From Triatoma infestans (taxonomy: Eukaryota > Arthropoda > Insecta > Hemiptera > Reduviidae): DNA of 64,000 nucleotides. The stretch is taken from positions 1 through 64,000 of the forward strand of contig JAAEAF010003552.1 of NCBI GenBank assembly GCA_011037195.1. The letters run 5' to 3'. Made by a program: the position numbers and the translations under genes. A model generated the notes under the pieces. It was not told the DNA's origin and ran no database searches. It saw nothing but the letters and a program-made list of their open reading frames with translations. Positions 54,901-64,000 of this stretch are shown in pieces. Numbering within the stretch: position 1 is the first letter of the stretch; every line of letters begins with the position of its first letter.

Positions 54901-55544
54901 CAGCGCCTGCTCTAGGGGCGAGCAACCCGGATTGTCCGGGGCACCAAAATTTAGGTGGTGCCATTTTGGCTGTAAGTGTGAGAAAATTATTGATGTGTTA
55001 AATACTCAATTAACAGAAAATTTCACATATCTATTTTTTCGTTCGCTAAAAATTTATAGTGCGTAGCGCATTTATATTGTTTATGTCTGAAAGCTAAAAA
55101 TATTTACACTATTATTGAAAAATTATCGCAGATTTTGTAAAGGAAGATGCTTGAACTTCAAACGAACACGTCTATACTTCTCTGAACAGAATAGCATTAC
55201 CACGCTACAGCTTGTGTTTGAACATGCATAGACTTGCATAAAAAAATGTATGAATCGAATTTTTTTAAACGGGTGTAACTCAAAATTTCTCTGAGTACAT
55301 AGGCCTATCGAATGGTTTTAACTGGGCATATGTCAGGTCTCGGGTACAGTGAATATTATATGTCAAACATTGAGATTTCTTTGTAGGTAGTTTGTTTTCC
55401 AAATAATTTTTTGTGTTTTTCCAAAAATCTACTCTGTATGACATACGCCCGTTTAAAAAAATGCGATTCTAATATACGTATATTCTTAAGGGGCGGCAAT
55501 TTGTCTTTTTGTCCGGGGCGCCGTATCTGCTAGAGCGGGCGCTG
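54901..55544. mobile_element. hAT-like MITE, CAGCGCC termini
   Basis: The ends CAGCGCCTGCTCTAG and its near inverse complement (ctagagcgggcgctg) start and finish a 644-bp noncoding insertion. The flanks read continuously as family A (gtaatcgtg | ... | caaattttcgatatc). An inner inverted pair (gaatcgaatttttttaaacggg / cccgtttaaaaaaatgcgattc) gives a second fold. The target duplication is diverged. Confidence 0.7.
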
Positions 55545-56096
55545 ACTCAGCTCAAATTTTCGATATCAAATTTTACCGGGAATATCCGTTTTGAGGGTCC
55601 CCTGAGTCCAAAAAAGTCGTTTTTAGCAAATGGTGTGTGAGTGTGTGTGTGTGAACAGCATACTCAAAAACGAAAAACCGCAGAAGTTCAAACTTGATAT
55701 TACGTTTGAGTTTGGGATCTGACAGTACGTTATTTTTCAAAATTCCTTAATCGGAAGTACCACTTAACTGAATGATTTTTTCACTTTTTTGCAATTTTCT
55801 CAAAAATGGCTCCAGCGTTTTTTTTTAAACTTGGTATATCTACTACACATACGAAGATCTACAATTTTTACTTGAAATATTTTCCCGGGAAAATGCATTT
55901 AAGGGCACTTTTGGGGAGGGGGTGGGGTTAGGTTGTCATCTAAAGTGCTGTTTCAGTTATTACACAATTCCATCACCTAAATCAGGGGTCTTCATCCTTT
56001 TACACTTTTAGGAACTCTACGAGCTCATGTCTTTCTTGAAGGAACCTCATGTTTAAGTAGCAGATCAAATATTTTATCAAAGCTTTTTTCTGTTCG

Positions 56097-56350
56097 TCCT
56101 CACGCGTTGTTCTAGTGGCTAGCGCATTCGTCTTTCGTACGAGAATTCAGGGTTCGATTCCCGTGAGGGCAAAGTCGGTGTTGACCCAGCATCGTGATAA
56201 AAAGTAGGAAGCTACAGTTAATAGCGCCATAGGTAGCGAAGGCCGGAACCAAACAGCCTGGGAACTGCGGCGTACTTACCATACGCCCCCCTATTCAAAT
56301 CGCCGTCTGGCAAGCCTTGCCTTTCATGGGCTGTTGCGCCATAGGGTTTT
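56097..56350 (+). mobile_element. tRNA-derived SINE inside the hAT element
   Basis: The head GTTCTAGTGGCTAGCGCATT (box A) and AGGGTTCGATTCCCGTGAG (box B) show tRNA-like pairing of the T arm. A GC-rich body to catgggctgttgcgcc and a T-rich end follow. The family is different from S1. Confidence 0.75.
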
Positions 56351-56567
56351 TTTTTCTATTCAAATTCGTTATTCTTGTATCTTTATTTAATCTTAATACA
56401 AACATGTAATAAGACAATGAACTGTGAGGTGCGAATCAGGTTTTATTTTATGTTTTTTCTAGAATACATTTTATGAATAATTAACAAAAGGAACAATATT
56501 TTAAATTATAACAAATTAATAGAAACAAAATTTTTTTAATGACTTGTTTAATGACTGTGCGTGTTTT

Positions 56568-58320
56568 TTATCGCAAAGCATAAATTTTATCACAACGGGA
56601 ATAATATTGTTGAAATGTGTAACCTAATGTCATCTTCAGCATCCAATCTGTTTTTGTATCAGCACACAAAGAGAAAGATTTTTCGCATATATAGGTTGAT
56701 ACAAATGACATTAGATGTTTCACAGCTCTTTTGGCAAATTCTGGATATTCATTTCTAATGTCAATCCAAAAATGCATAATCTCAATTTGATTAAATTTTA
56801 GTTTCATTGAGTGTCGGTCGATATATCAATTTCTTGTTCTCTTTCTTTTATTGGGAATTCGGAGGTGTCACAGTCTTGGAAAACGATTTTGAATCCAAGA
56901 TAATTTTTCTTTTTGAACAGGAAAATATTCAAGAAATTTTTTTTGCAGATCCGATAAATGTTGGACCAAAATATGTTTTACATTTTTATCGAGATTAGCG
57001 TTACTATCTATTAAAATATTGAGCACATTAGAAAAGCATTCAGTATTTCCTTTCAAAATGCAATCTCCCCAAAATTTCAGTTTTAAAAGAGTAGCATCAA
57101 TTTTACTTTGTACCTTGAAAATATGATATTTGTCCCTTGGAGCGATGTGTTATAGTTGGAGCTCATTGAAATAGATAAAAATATCTGCTGGATATACCAT
57201 TTTCTGAATCCAAACTGCATCATTTAATTTTTGAGCTAATTGAGATGCAAGTTCAGATAAGAAGATACTTATTTCATCTTTTAATTCGCTAAATCATGCT
57301 AATACTTTTCCATGAGATAACCAACGGACGTCTGTGTGCAACAGTAGTGTTTTATGTAAACTTCTCACACTTTTACACAGTAAATTGAAAACTCTTGAAT
57401 TTAATGGCCTTGATTTGATAAAATTAATAATGTCAACACAGCCATTAAGTAGTCTTTTAGTTCTTCTGGCATTTTCATCACTGCAAGAGCTTCTCAATGA
57501 GGACTTCTCATGTCAGGATTTTTTCGTATCATGCGAGCAATTACGCCGTTCTATTTACTAAGCACTGCCTTGGTTCCATCGGTACATACTTGATCCCATA
57601 AATCCCAAGATATATCTTGCTTTTTGAATTATGAATCCATCAAATTCAAAATTTCTTCCGTAGTTGTTCCGGTTTGCAGACTTTTGCAAATTAACATATC
57701 TTCTTGAGCAGCCGTTCCATGGATATATCTCACAATAACGAGCAAGATCTCTAATCCAGCTATATCTATAGTTTCGCCAAGTTGAATAGTAAATCCATGT
57801 TCAGAAGCTTGCAAACTTCTTAAGCTCATTTTCACAAAAATAAGACAACTTTAACACCCTTGAAATTGTATTACTCGAAAGGGGAATACAATCAACTAAT
57901 TTAGCATGTTCTTCCCCAATCATGGTAGTAAATACATCTTTTACGCATGGCTTAATTAATTTTTCTGCGATCGTATGAGTTTCACCCTGTTGAGCAATAC
58001 GATAGCTGACATGATACGATACTTCCAAAGCATTATCATTATCGTTTTTAACAAAGTTCATAAAGGTCTTTTTTCTATTCTTCAATTCATTGCATTTTCT
58101 TTTAAAATACTCAACATTTTATTTTGTAAAGTTGGATGATTTGTTCCCACATTTCATCACCAATCTATGTAAAACCAAATTTTGTGTATTCTTCATTATA
58201 CTTCCGCTTTTTACGAATGGGTAAATCCGAATCACCAGAGGACTTTTTGGTACTAACATCTGGTTCATTTTCAACAGTAATAGCGGAACTAGTATCCGCA
58301 TCCGTGGAATGAAGCTTACC
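56568..58320 (-). pseudogene. hAT transposase (ZBED5/FAM200/SCAND3-like), multiply broken
   Basis: In order on the minus strand: KRKYNEEYTKFGFT-stop-IGDE (about 58210-58150, just before the expected BED finger, which is deleted), LEVSYHVSYRIAQQGETHTIAEKLIKP and EEHAKLVDCIPLSSNTISR (58085-57801), and GFTIQLGETIDIAGLEILLVIVRYIHG (57835-57629, where the family has QLDESTDVAG; the Asp positions are changed). Then come VDIINFIKSRPLNSRVFNLLC and LLLHTDVRWLSHGKVLA (57497-57294, the RW catalytic-domain block), FLEYFPVQKEKLSWIQNRF, and the C-terminal FWIDIRNEYPEFAKRAVKHLMSF..TYICEKSFS dimerisation block. Between 57629 and 57500 a part is missing. Nonfunctional. Confidence 0.88.
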
Positions 58321-59934
58321 AGTTTTCAACCATATATCGATTATTGCTACGGTAGTCTAATTAAATTGTAAATAAATAATAAGAGTTATCAATTATGATA
58401 TAAAAACAGTGTTTGTTTTTAACAGACAGAATGAGGTTAACAGAACAATATTTGACGTCATGCGTCTTGATTGGTGTATTTTCAGCACGTGACTTTTACC
58501 GAATTTCAAGAGATTTTATTTTATCCATAAAATATTTATTTTTTAAATCCAGTTTATATTAATATTGTAATTTTTACTACAATATTATAATAATCTAATA
58601 TTTTAATAAGACAGTCCACTATCTCGTTCCTACTTGAAAAATTCCTAGTATAGATGATTTCCATTCTACGTGCATTTTGGCTGAGCAAATAGTGATCACT
58701 TGCGGAACCCAGGTTGAAGACCCCCTGGTCGAAATAATATTAATTAGAATTAAATATGTGGTTGAAATTCCGATTTGAAGAAAATCAAAAGACCGGAAGT
58801 GCGTTTTTACTGAAAAGTATTTTTCAATATTCTGCTATTTTTCTAAAAACGGCTTTAACGATTTTCTTTAAAATTGGCATATTAACTACTCATATAAAGA
58901 TCTACAATTTTTATTTGAAACATTTCTCCAGGAAAATGCATTTAAGTGCACTTTTGGGGGAGGGGTGGATTTAGGTTTCCCTCTAAAGTGCTATTTCAGT
59001 TTATTACACAATTCTATCATCTAAATAATATTAATTAGGAATAAATATTTTGTTGAGTTTCAAGAAAATTAATAAATTGGAAGTGTGTTTTTACTGATCA
59101 GTTTTTTCAGTTTTTGTGATTTTCTTCATAAAAGCACCTACGAATTCATTAAATTTTGTATACTAACTATAAAGTTTGCCAATTACAATTTTATAAGAGA
59201 AAGATTTGTTTCACACCAGATTTCACACCTAAGTAAAAGGAAGTATTGTAATCATGTCAAATTTTCGATATCGTGTTTTCACCGGAAATATCGGTTTTTA
59301 GGTCCATTGAGTCCAAAAAAGTGGTTTTTTAGCAAATGATGTGTGTGTGTGTTTTTGTGTATGTATGTATGTGTGTCTGAACAGTATAGCTCAAAAACAA
59401 AAAACTGCAAAAAGTTCAAACTTGATATTCCGTTTAGGAATCATCATGGGATCTGAGAGTACGTTATTTTTCAAAATTCCTCAACCGGAAGTACCACTTT
59501 ACTGAATGATTTTTTTTCACTTTTTTTTGCAATTTTCTCAAAAATGGCTATAACGATTTTCTTTAAACTTGGTATATCAACTACACATACAAAAGGATCT
59601 ACAAGTTTTATTTGAAACATTTCTCCTTGGGGAGAAGGGTGGGGTTATGTTTTCCTCTAAAGTTGATTATACAATTCTACCATCTAAAAAAAATTGATTA
59701 GAAATAAATAGATTGCCAAAATTCCGAGTTTTAAGAAAATTAGTAAACCGGAAGTGCGTTTTTACGGAACAGTTTTGTTGTTTTTTTTTTCAGTTTTTCT
59801 CCATAAAAACACCGATGAATTTCATTAAATTTGGTATATTATCTATAAAGTTTGTCAATTACAACTTTTGATAACTGGTGAAAGAGTAAGTTGTGTGAGT
59901 GTTTCACACCAGTTTTTTTTGAAAAATGTTTTAA

Positions 59935-60612
59935 CTAAAAGTGACAGGCTTATTTCTTTTCAGTACGCATTCTAAGTTTAAATAAATGGTTGTAGTCATT
60001 ATGACAAATAATTCCAAAACTTCAAAAACCTATTCTGTAAAGACGCACTTCCAGTTAATCGATTTTCTTCAAATTTGAAATTCTAGAGCAACACTGCTAA
60101 TGTATAGTTAATATTATATAAGTGGTAGAACCCATACATTGAATAGAAGTAGTACTTTAAAGGAAAACATAACCTTACTGACTGTTACTGTTACCCAAAA
60201 CTAACTGCCCAAAAGAATAATTTTCTCTGGTAATATTTCTAATAAAAGTAATATACATTTATGTGTGTAGATAGTATACGAAGTTTAAAGTAAATCATTG
60301 GAACCGTTTTGGAGAAAATTACGAAAAAAAATACAGTAAAGTCGCACTACCTATTTTGCCCGGGAACTTTCACGTTATATGCGTTGATAGTATCAAAGAT
60401 TGAATAACAAGTTTCACCAGCCTGGGACATTTCATGTTTGAGATATTTTTTTATTCACATACACACAGAACAATTTTTAAAAACTACCTACATACAAATA
60501 GATCATTCGCTAAACACATTTTTTTCTTATTTAGGGTCTCAAAACATATATTTCTGGTGAAAACTCAATTTCGAAAATTCGGCACTGCTTTTACTAGGAA
60601 ATAAGAGAAGGT
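59935..60612 (-). repeat. dispersed repeat family A, reverse copy
   Basis: It ends at about 60593-60612 with actaggaaataagagaaggt, a diverged inverse of the left end. tggtgaaaactcaatttcgaaaattcgg, a CA-poor microsatellite site and accgttttggagaaaattacg are in the expected reverse order. Placed tail to tail with the preceding forward copy. Confidence 0.65.
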
Positions 60613-61731
60613 AATACTTATTTAAATAGAAATGAAAAGTAAAAAATTATTGGGCTACTGGAATATAAAAATATTACACTAGAGCATTTAATTTTACATG
60701 TTACATCTGTCAACAAACATACAGCCCACGCTATGTCTATTACCCACTTGAATATAATGTTTTAGAATAAGGAAGGAATAACCGTTTTTTTTTTGTTTTT
60801 TTTACTTTTTTAAACTACACTTTCAGTATCATTAAATATCTCATTTGGAGAATCATGAAAACGTCTCTTTTAGTGTATATTATTGACGATAGAATTAATA
60901 ATCACTGAAAATAGAAAAAAAACTTTAAAAAAAAAAATAAGTCGTATTTCTGGGAAGTCAATTTTAATGACCGTAATAGTGTATTCATGACAAAGATAAG
61001 TAATTTGTTTCATATTTATTGTCGTTTAATGTTTTTTAACTTTGATGCATAAAACAAATATTTTTGGAATTATCTCCAAAATGATTACGACAATTTCCTT
61101 TAAATAAACATTGCAATGCGAACTGCACAGATATAATGAAAAACTTTTTGAGATATTGTGTTTACGTAAACACACACATACACACACACATATATATATA
61201 TATAAGAGAGAAAAAATAAAAGAAAGTAATACTGTATGATGTAAATACTGATCGCGGCTACACTAAAAGAAATTACTAAATAAATCTGATGTGAAACAAG
61301 TTTGTATATTGCTTTTGACAGACTGAGTGATAATTGTAGTTTGTTGATGACTGTGTGAAACCCTTTGAAGACTGATTTCAGCTAAGAATTTGGCACTTTT
61401 CTTTACAAAATACTACACTACAGTAAAATGTTTATCAGCTGGGTTGCTGATAGCCTAGGAGGCGTTTTAGAAGTTCTATGTTGGCATTCTTAAGCGAGGA
61501 CCAGACTAAGGCGGTGAAGGAAGTAGAAAAACGGTAAGTCAATAGGGGAGATACACTGACCTGCCAGAGCCCTAGTTAGCCGCAGCACTCAGCACTACAT
61601 TACCAGTCCACAATACAGGGAAGTAGTGTTGGCTTACTATCTAAACATAGAGGTATATAATATGATATGAGTGTATCAAATAAATTTGCTCTGTACAACT
61701 CTGTGTTATCACACTGTTTTGACACAAATAT
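60613..61731. other. intergenic, little visible
   Basis: AT-rich to about 61300, with a (CA)n(TA)n microsatellite at 61171-61204. From about 61310 to 61730 the sequence is GC-richer and could be the body of an unrecognised repeat. Confidence 0.35.
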
Positions 61732-61775
61732 CCTGATGATGGGCGAACGCCTGAAATCGTTCGATGACCACAAAA
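61732..61775 (+). other. hammerhead-like core remnant
   Basis: CTGATGA (61733-61739) is followed by the small stem GGGC..GCCT, then GAAA and a short hairpin TCGTTCGA. The arrangement CTGANGA-stem-GAAA is the hammerhead ribozyme core layout, but flanking helix I complementarity is weak. Confidence 0.25.
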
Positions 61776-62085
61776 AAGAACCAGCCTGTCATGGAAAATA
61801 TCACTGATAAGTTATATAATACTTTGACAAGCACTCCAACGACCCAGCAAATACAGGGCACTTTAGAGGAAGCCTGAAGTTGGAAGCCCCCCCTCCCACC
61901 AATAATCTTTCTGGAATAAATTCCCGCAAAAAAAAGTTTTGCATCAAATGTGATAGATCTAGTTATGCGTATTGTGAAGGCCGGATCTAAACGTAATTAA
62001 TAAAGTTTGAACTTCATGCGCTTTTATTGTTTTGATGTATTTTGTTTACGTTATCTCACATACATAAAACATATCGAGGCGCTAC
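61776..62085. other. intergenic, no feature seen
   Basis: Contains a short cccccctccc tract at about 61889 and a family A-like fragment (agtgcgcttttattg-type) near 62018; otherwise nothing. Confidence 0.3.
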
Positions 62086-62087
62086 GA

Positions 62088-62170
62088 TAGCCGAGAAGTT
62101 GGAGGCGCGTAATGCAAAGTTTAGGTATATAGTGCTGCTGGATTCGATTCCCGATGTAGGCCTTGGATTT
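62088..62170 (+). mobile_element. tRNA-like SINE head
   Basis: GATAGCCGAGAAGTTGGAGGCG (box A-like) and GGATTCGATTCCCGATGTAGG (box B) are spaced roughly as in a tRNA. The CAA-type anticodon arm is not intact, so this is not a functional tRNA gene. Confidence 0.55.
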
Positions 62171-62219
62171 TAATTGAGTATTAGGATTCTTTTAGGGGAT
62201 AGTGCACTTGCAACCTGTA

Positions 62220-62366
62220 ATATCTATTGTGCCCCCCCCCAGGCATTCTCAATGCACTGCCGTTCTCTGAGCAGTGTTCTGCGGAGCTTAAAAATCTATT
62301 GGCAGCGTGCCGGATTCGAACCAGGAACTTCCGCGTCAGAGTTCAGCTCGCTATTCCTTCTTTCCC
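62220..62366 (-). mobile_element. tRNA-derived SINE, family S1
   Basis: The body ggcattctcaatgcactgccgttctctgagcagtgtt and the minus-strand head with CCTGGTTCGAATCC (box B, about 62313-62326) match the 7.9- and 28.0-kb copies. The box A end is degraded. Confidence 0.65.
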
Positions 62367-62519
62367 TTAATTGAATATTAATACGAGTTAGTTTACTAAA
62401 GTAAGTTTGCTATCCGTCTGCGAGCATGGCACCTGAAGAGAAGTTGAATGCAAAGCCCACCAGAAAAAATAGGATTACTTTACTTTTTGTTTACTTAAAA
62501 CATACCTGCATAAATAGAG

Positions 62520-63770
62520 CAATAGCAAAAAAAAAAAAAAAAAATTACTTCGGGTCATCTGAAAACTCAATTTCGAAAATCTGAAACGATCGCAGTGAAA
62601 GTAAAAATCTAGTGTGAAGCACTCACACGACTTTATCTTACTGCATTTTACCCACTTGCAGTAAGACCCACTTTTCTTCAAATTTATAATTCTTACTAGA
62701 TGTTTGATTGTCTTCATTGTTATATCAAAGGAAGAAACTTAACCTCCAAAATCCTATTAAATGAACTTTCTCGGGAGAAAGTTTAAAAAAAAAAATTGTT
62801 GAGTCAATGAATATATAATTTCTATACAATCCATCTAAGTTCTAATAGAGAAAACTGAAAAACTGTTCAGTAAAAAGTCACTTCCGGTCAACCGATTTTT
62901 TTCAAACTTAGAATTTTGGCAACATATAAATACAGTAAACTCCCGATTATCCGGTCTAATGGTGGGGAAAGGCGGCACAGATAATCGAAAAACACGGATA
63001 ATCCGAACTATAATTATTTATTTCTAAAATACAACATATAGGCAGACAATTATTTTAACATGTTTAATGCTCATTATTATTAAAAAAATCTGTGATTTTG
63101 GTTTTGTTTGCTGGAATCTTTTAATGATTTTTTTAATCAGTTCGAATTTTTCTAAGTGCTATTATGTCGTTATACTTGAATTCCCCATTGGTCGATGCGT
63201 AAACATGAGAGCGAGCAAATATGTCTTTAAAAAAGTACATATGCATATAATTATTTTTTTAAATTAAATTCATGCACAGATAATCCGCAAACCGGGTAAT
63301 CCGCACACGGATAATCGGGAGTTTACTAATTAAAATTATTTAGATGAAGGTGTTAAGAAGATAACATTTCACCACTCACCCCCCCCCCAATCCTTAAATG
63401 AATTTTCCCGAAGAAATGTTTCAAAGAAAAATAAAATAGTAGGTAGCTTATAATAAGTCCAGTTGATATACCAAATTTTCAAGAAATTTTTTTGGAACTG
63501 TTTACGAAAAAAATCACAAAAGCTGTGAAAACATGCATTCAAGGAAACTGGTAGAAGAATTTTGACAGATAACATATTATCAGATATCATGATGAATTTC
63601 AAGTTTGATCTTTGTTTTTTTTCGTTTTTGAGCTGTTCACATACACACACACACATACAGGGACCATTTTCTAAAAACCACTTTTTTGGACTCAAGGAAC
63701 CTCAAAACGTGTATTTCCGGTGAAAACATAATATCGAAAATTTTATACGACCGCAAATACTTCATCTTAC
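62520..63770 (-). repeat. dispersed repeat family A, reverse copies split by pogo-like MITE
   Basis: A short reverse left end is at 62545-62600 (tctgaaaactcaatttcgaaaatctgaaacgatcg). A second reverse copy runs from 62605 (gtgaagcactcacacgactttatcttactgc) to 63770 (gaaaacataatatcgaaaatt), with a CA run at 63640-63656. The pogo-like MITE at 62933-63327 interrupts it. Confidence 0.65.
62933..63327. mobile_element. pogo/Tigger-like MITE
   Basis: The left end CAGTAAACTCCCGATTATCC (after TA) and right end CGGATAATCGGGAGTTTACT are inverse complements. Subterminal copies of ATAATCCG/CGGATAATC occur repeatedly near both ends. About 395 bp; only a 66-codon chance frame inside. Inserted in family A. 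Confidence 0.75.
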
Positions 63771-64000
63771 AGAGCAGTTAAAGACAGTTATAATAATACA
63801 TAATATTTCAAATAAATTCTATTACTGTAAATAATTATAGTTTAACTTAAAAAAAAAAACTCCGCTTAGAATAACATTTGTATGATAAACATTATATTTT
63901 TATTTTATGATTAATTTTATTATGGCAATTAGAATTTGGAATATTCAATAGTTTGGTATAATGTTTAAAATTAATTTTTATTACCATAAAACTATGCTCA
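63771..64000. other. intergenic, no feature seen
   Basis: AT-rich sequence to the window edge. Confidence 0.35.

Larger units (their letters stand above)
55983..58727 (-). mobile_element. hAT element (Buster/ZBED5-type), decayed
   Basis: The ends CAGGGGTCTTCATCC (55983) and ggttgaagaccccctg (to 58727) are hAT TIRs. The flanking octamers acctaaat (55975-55982) and gtcgaaat (58728-58735) both derive from the family A site atctaaat, an aged 8-bp target duplication. It contains the transposase remnant on the minus strand and a SINE at 56097-56350. Confidence 0.85.
54860..59892 (+). repeat. dispersed repeat family A, long copy carrying nested hAT elements
   Basis: The left end actttctcataatcc (54860) and right end ggtgaaagagtaagttgtgtg (59877-59897) enclose family modules at 55545-55982, 58736-59215 and 59220-59890. 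Two insertions split it: a hAT-like MITE (54901-55544) and a hAT element (55983-58727). A second left-end-like start at about 59230 (taagtaaaaggaagtattgtaatc) suggests that two copies are joined. Confidence 0.65.

Noticed and set aside
56097..56170. Functional tRNA gene
   Set aside because: Boxes A and B are present, but the acceptor stem does not pair and a SINE body follows.

Overview
The window is eukaryotic, AT-rich, spliced DNA, almost certainly from an insect. The evidence is a ZAD-type C2H2 zinc-finger gene (the ZAD domain is characteristic of arthropods), an obstructor-type chitin-binding cuticle protein gene, short GT-AG introns, and an arthropod-like transposon mix (mariner, piggyBac, hAT, Tc1/IS630, Helitron, I- and Jockey-clade LINEs, Penelope). 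I cannot name the species. There are no bacterial operons, CRISPR arrays or rRNA genes, and no intact tRNA genes, only tRNA-derived SINE heads.

Four host-type genes can be read. (1) The 3' part of an obstructor/CPAP3 gene, closest in memory to obst-E (+ strand, exons 253-450, 1522-1716, 8618-8819 and a 4-bp terminal exon at 8980), encodes three six-cysteine chitin-binding domains. (2) Inside its 6.9-kb second intron, on the opposite strand, lies an intronless 557-codon gene (5998-4325). It resembles the N-terminal part of REXO1 but has no exonuclease domain. (3) A ZAD plus 13-finger C2H2 gene (+, 17648-22071, ten coding exons) has a possible alternative terminal exon. (4) A complete five-exon 1-acylglycerol-3-phosphate acyltransferase gene (-, 38431-26283) encodes 271 residues with all four acyltransferase motifs, and its introns are packed with transposons.

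Most of the rest is mobile DNA. The commonest component is a dispersed family, called family A here. Its ends carry the inverted pair ACTTTCTCTTACTCC / GGAGTAAGAGAAAGT, and its interior is built from modules of about 300 bp. About twenty full or partial copies occur in both orientations. Other elements have landed inside them: a foldback (25.3-25.9 kb), a mariner and a SINE (27.9-29.2 kb), a hAT carrying its own SINE plus a hAT-like MITE (54.9-58.7 kb), and a pogo-like MITE (62.9-63.3 kb). An I-clade LINE with a (TAA)n tail occupies about 10.1-15.2 kb, and Jockey, Penelope and endonuclease fragments are scattered through the second half.

The most interesting unit is 45982-52112. It is a 6.1-kb DNA element with perfect 31-bp terminal inverted repeats and a 4-bp ATAT target duplication, inserted in a Helitron-like sequence. 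A second Helitron copy 140 bp downstream preserves the empty site. The element carries one nearly intact spliced gene (49483-51656), broken by a single-base frameshift, for a large protein with a possible DDE-type core. It also carries a decayed piggyBac gene in the opposite direction, subterminal repeats of the TIR-internal motif, a 43-bp tandem repeat between the divergent genes, and a family A insertion.
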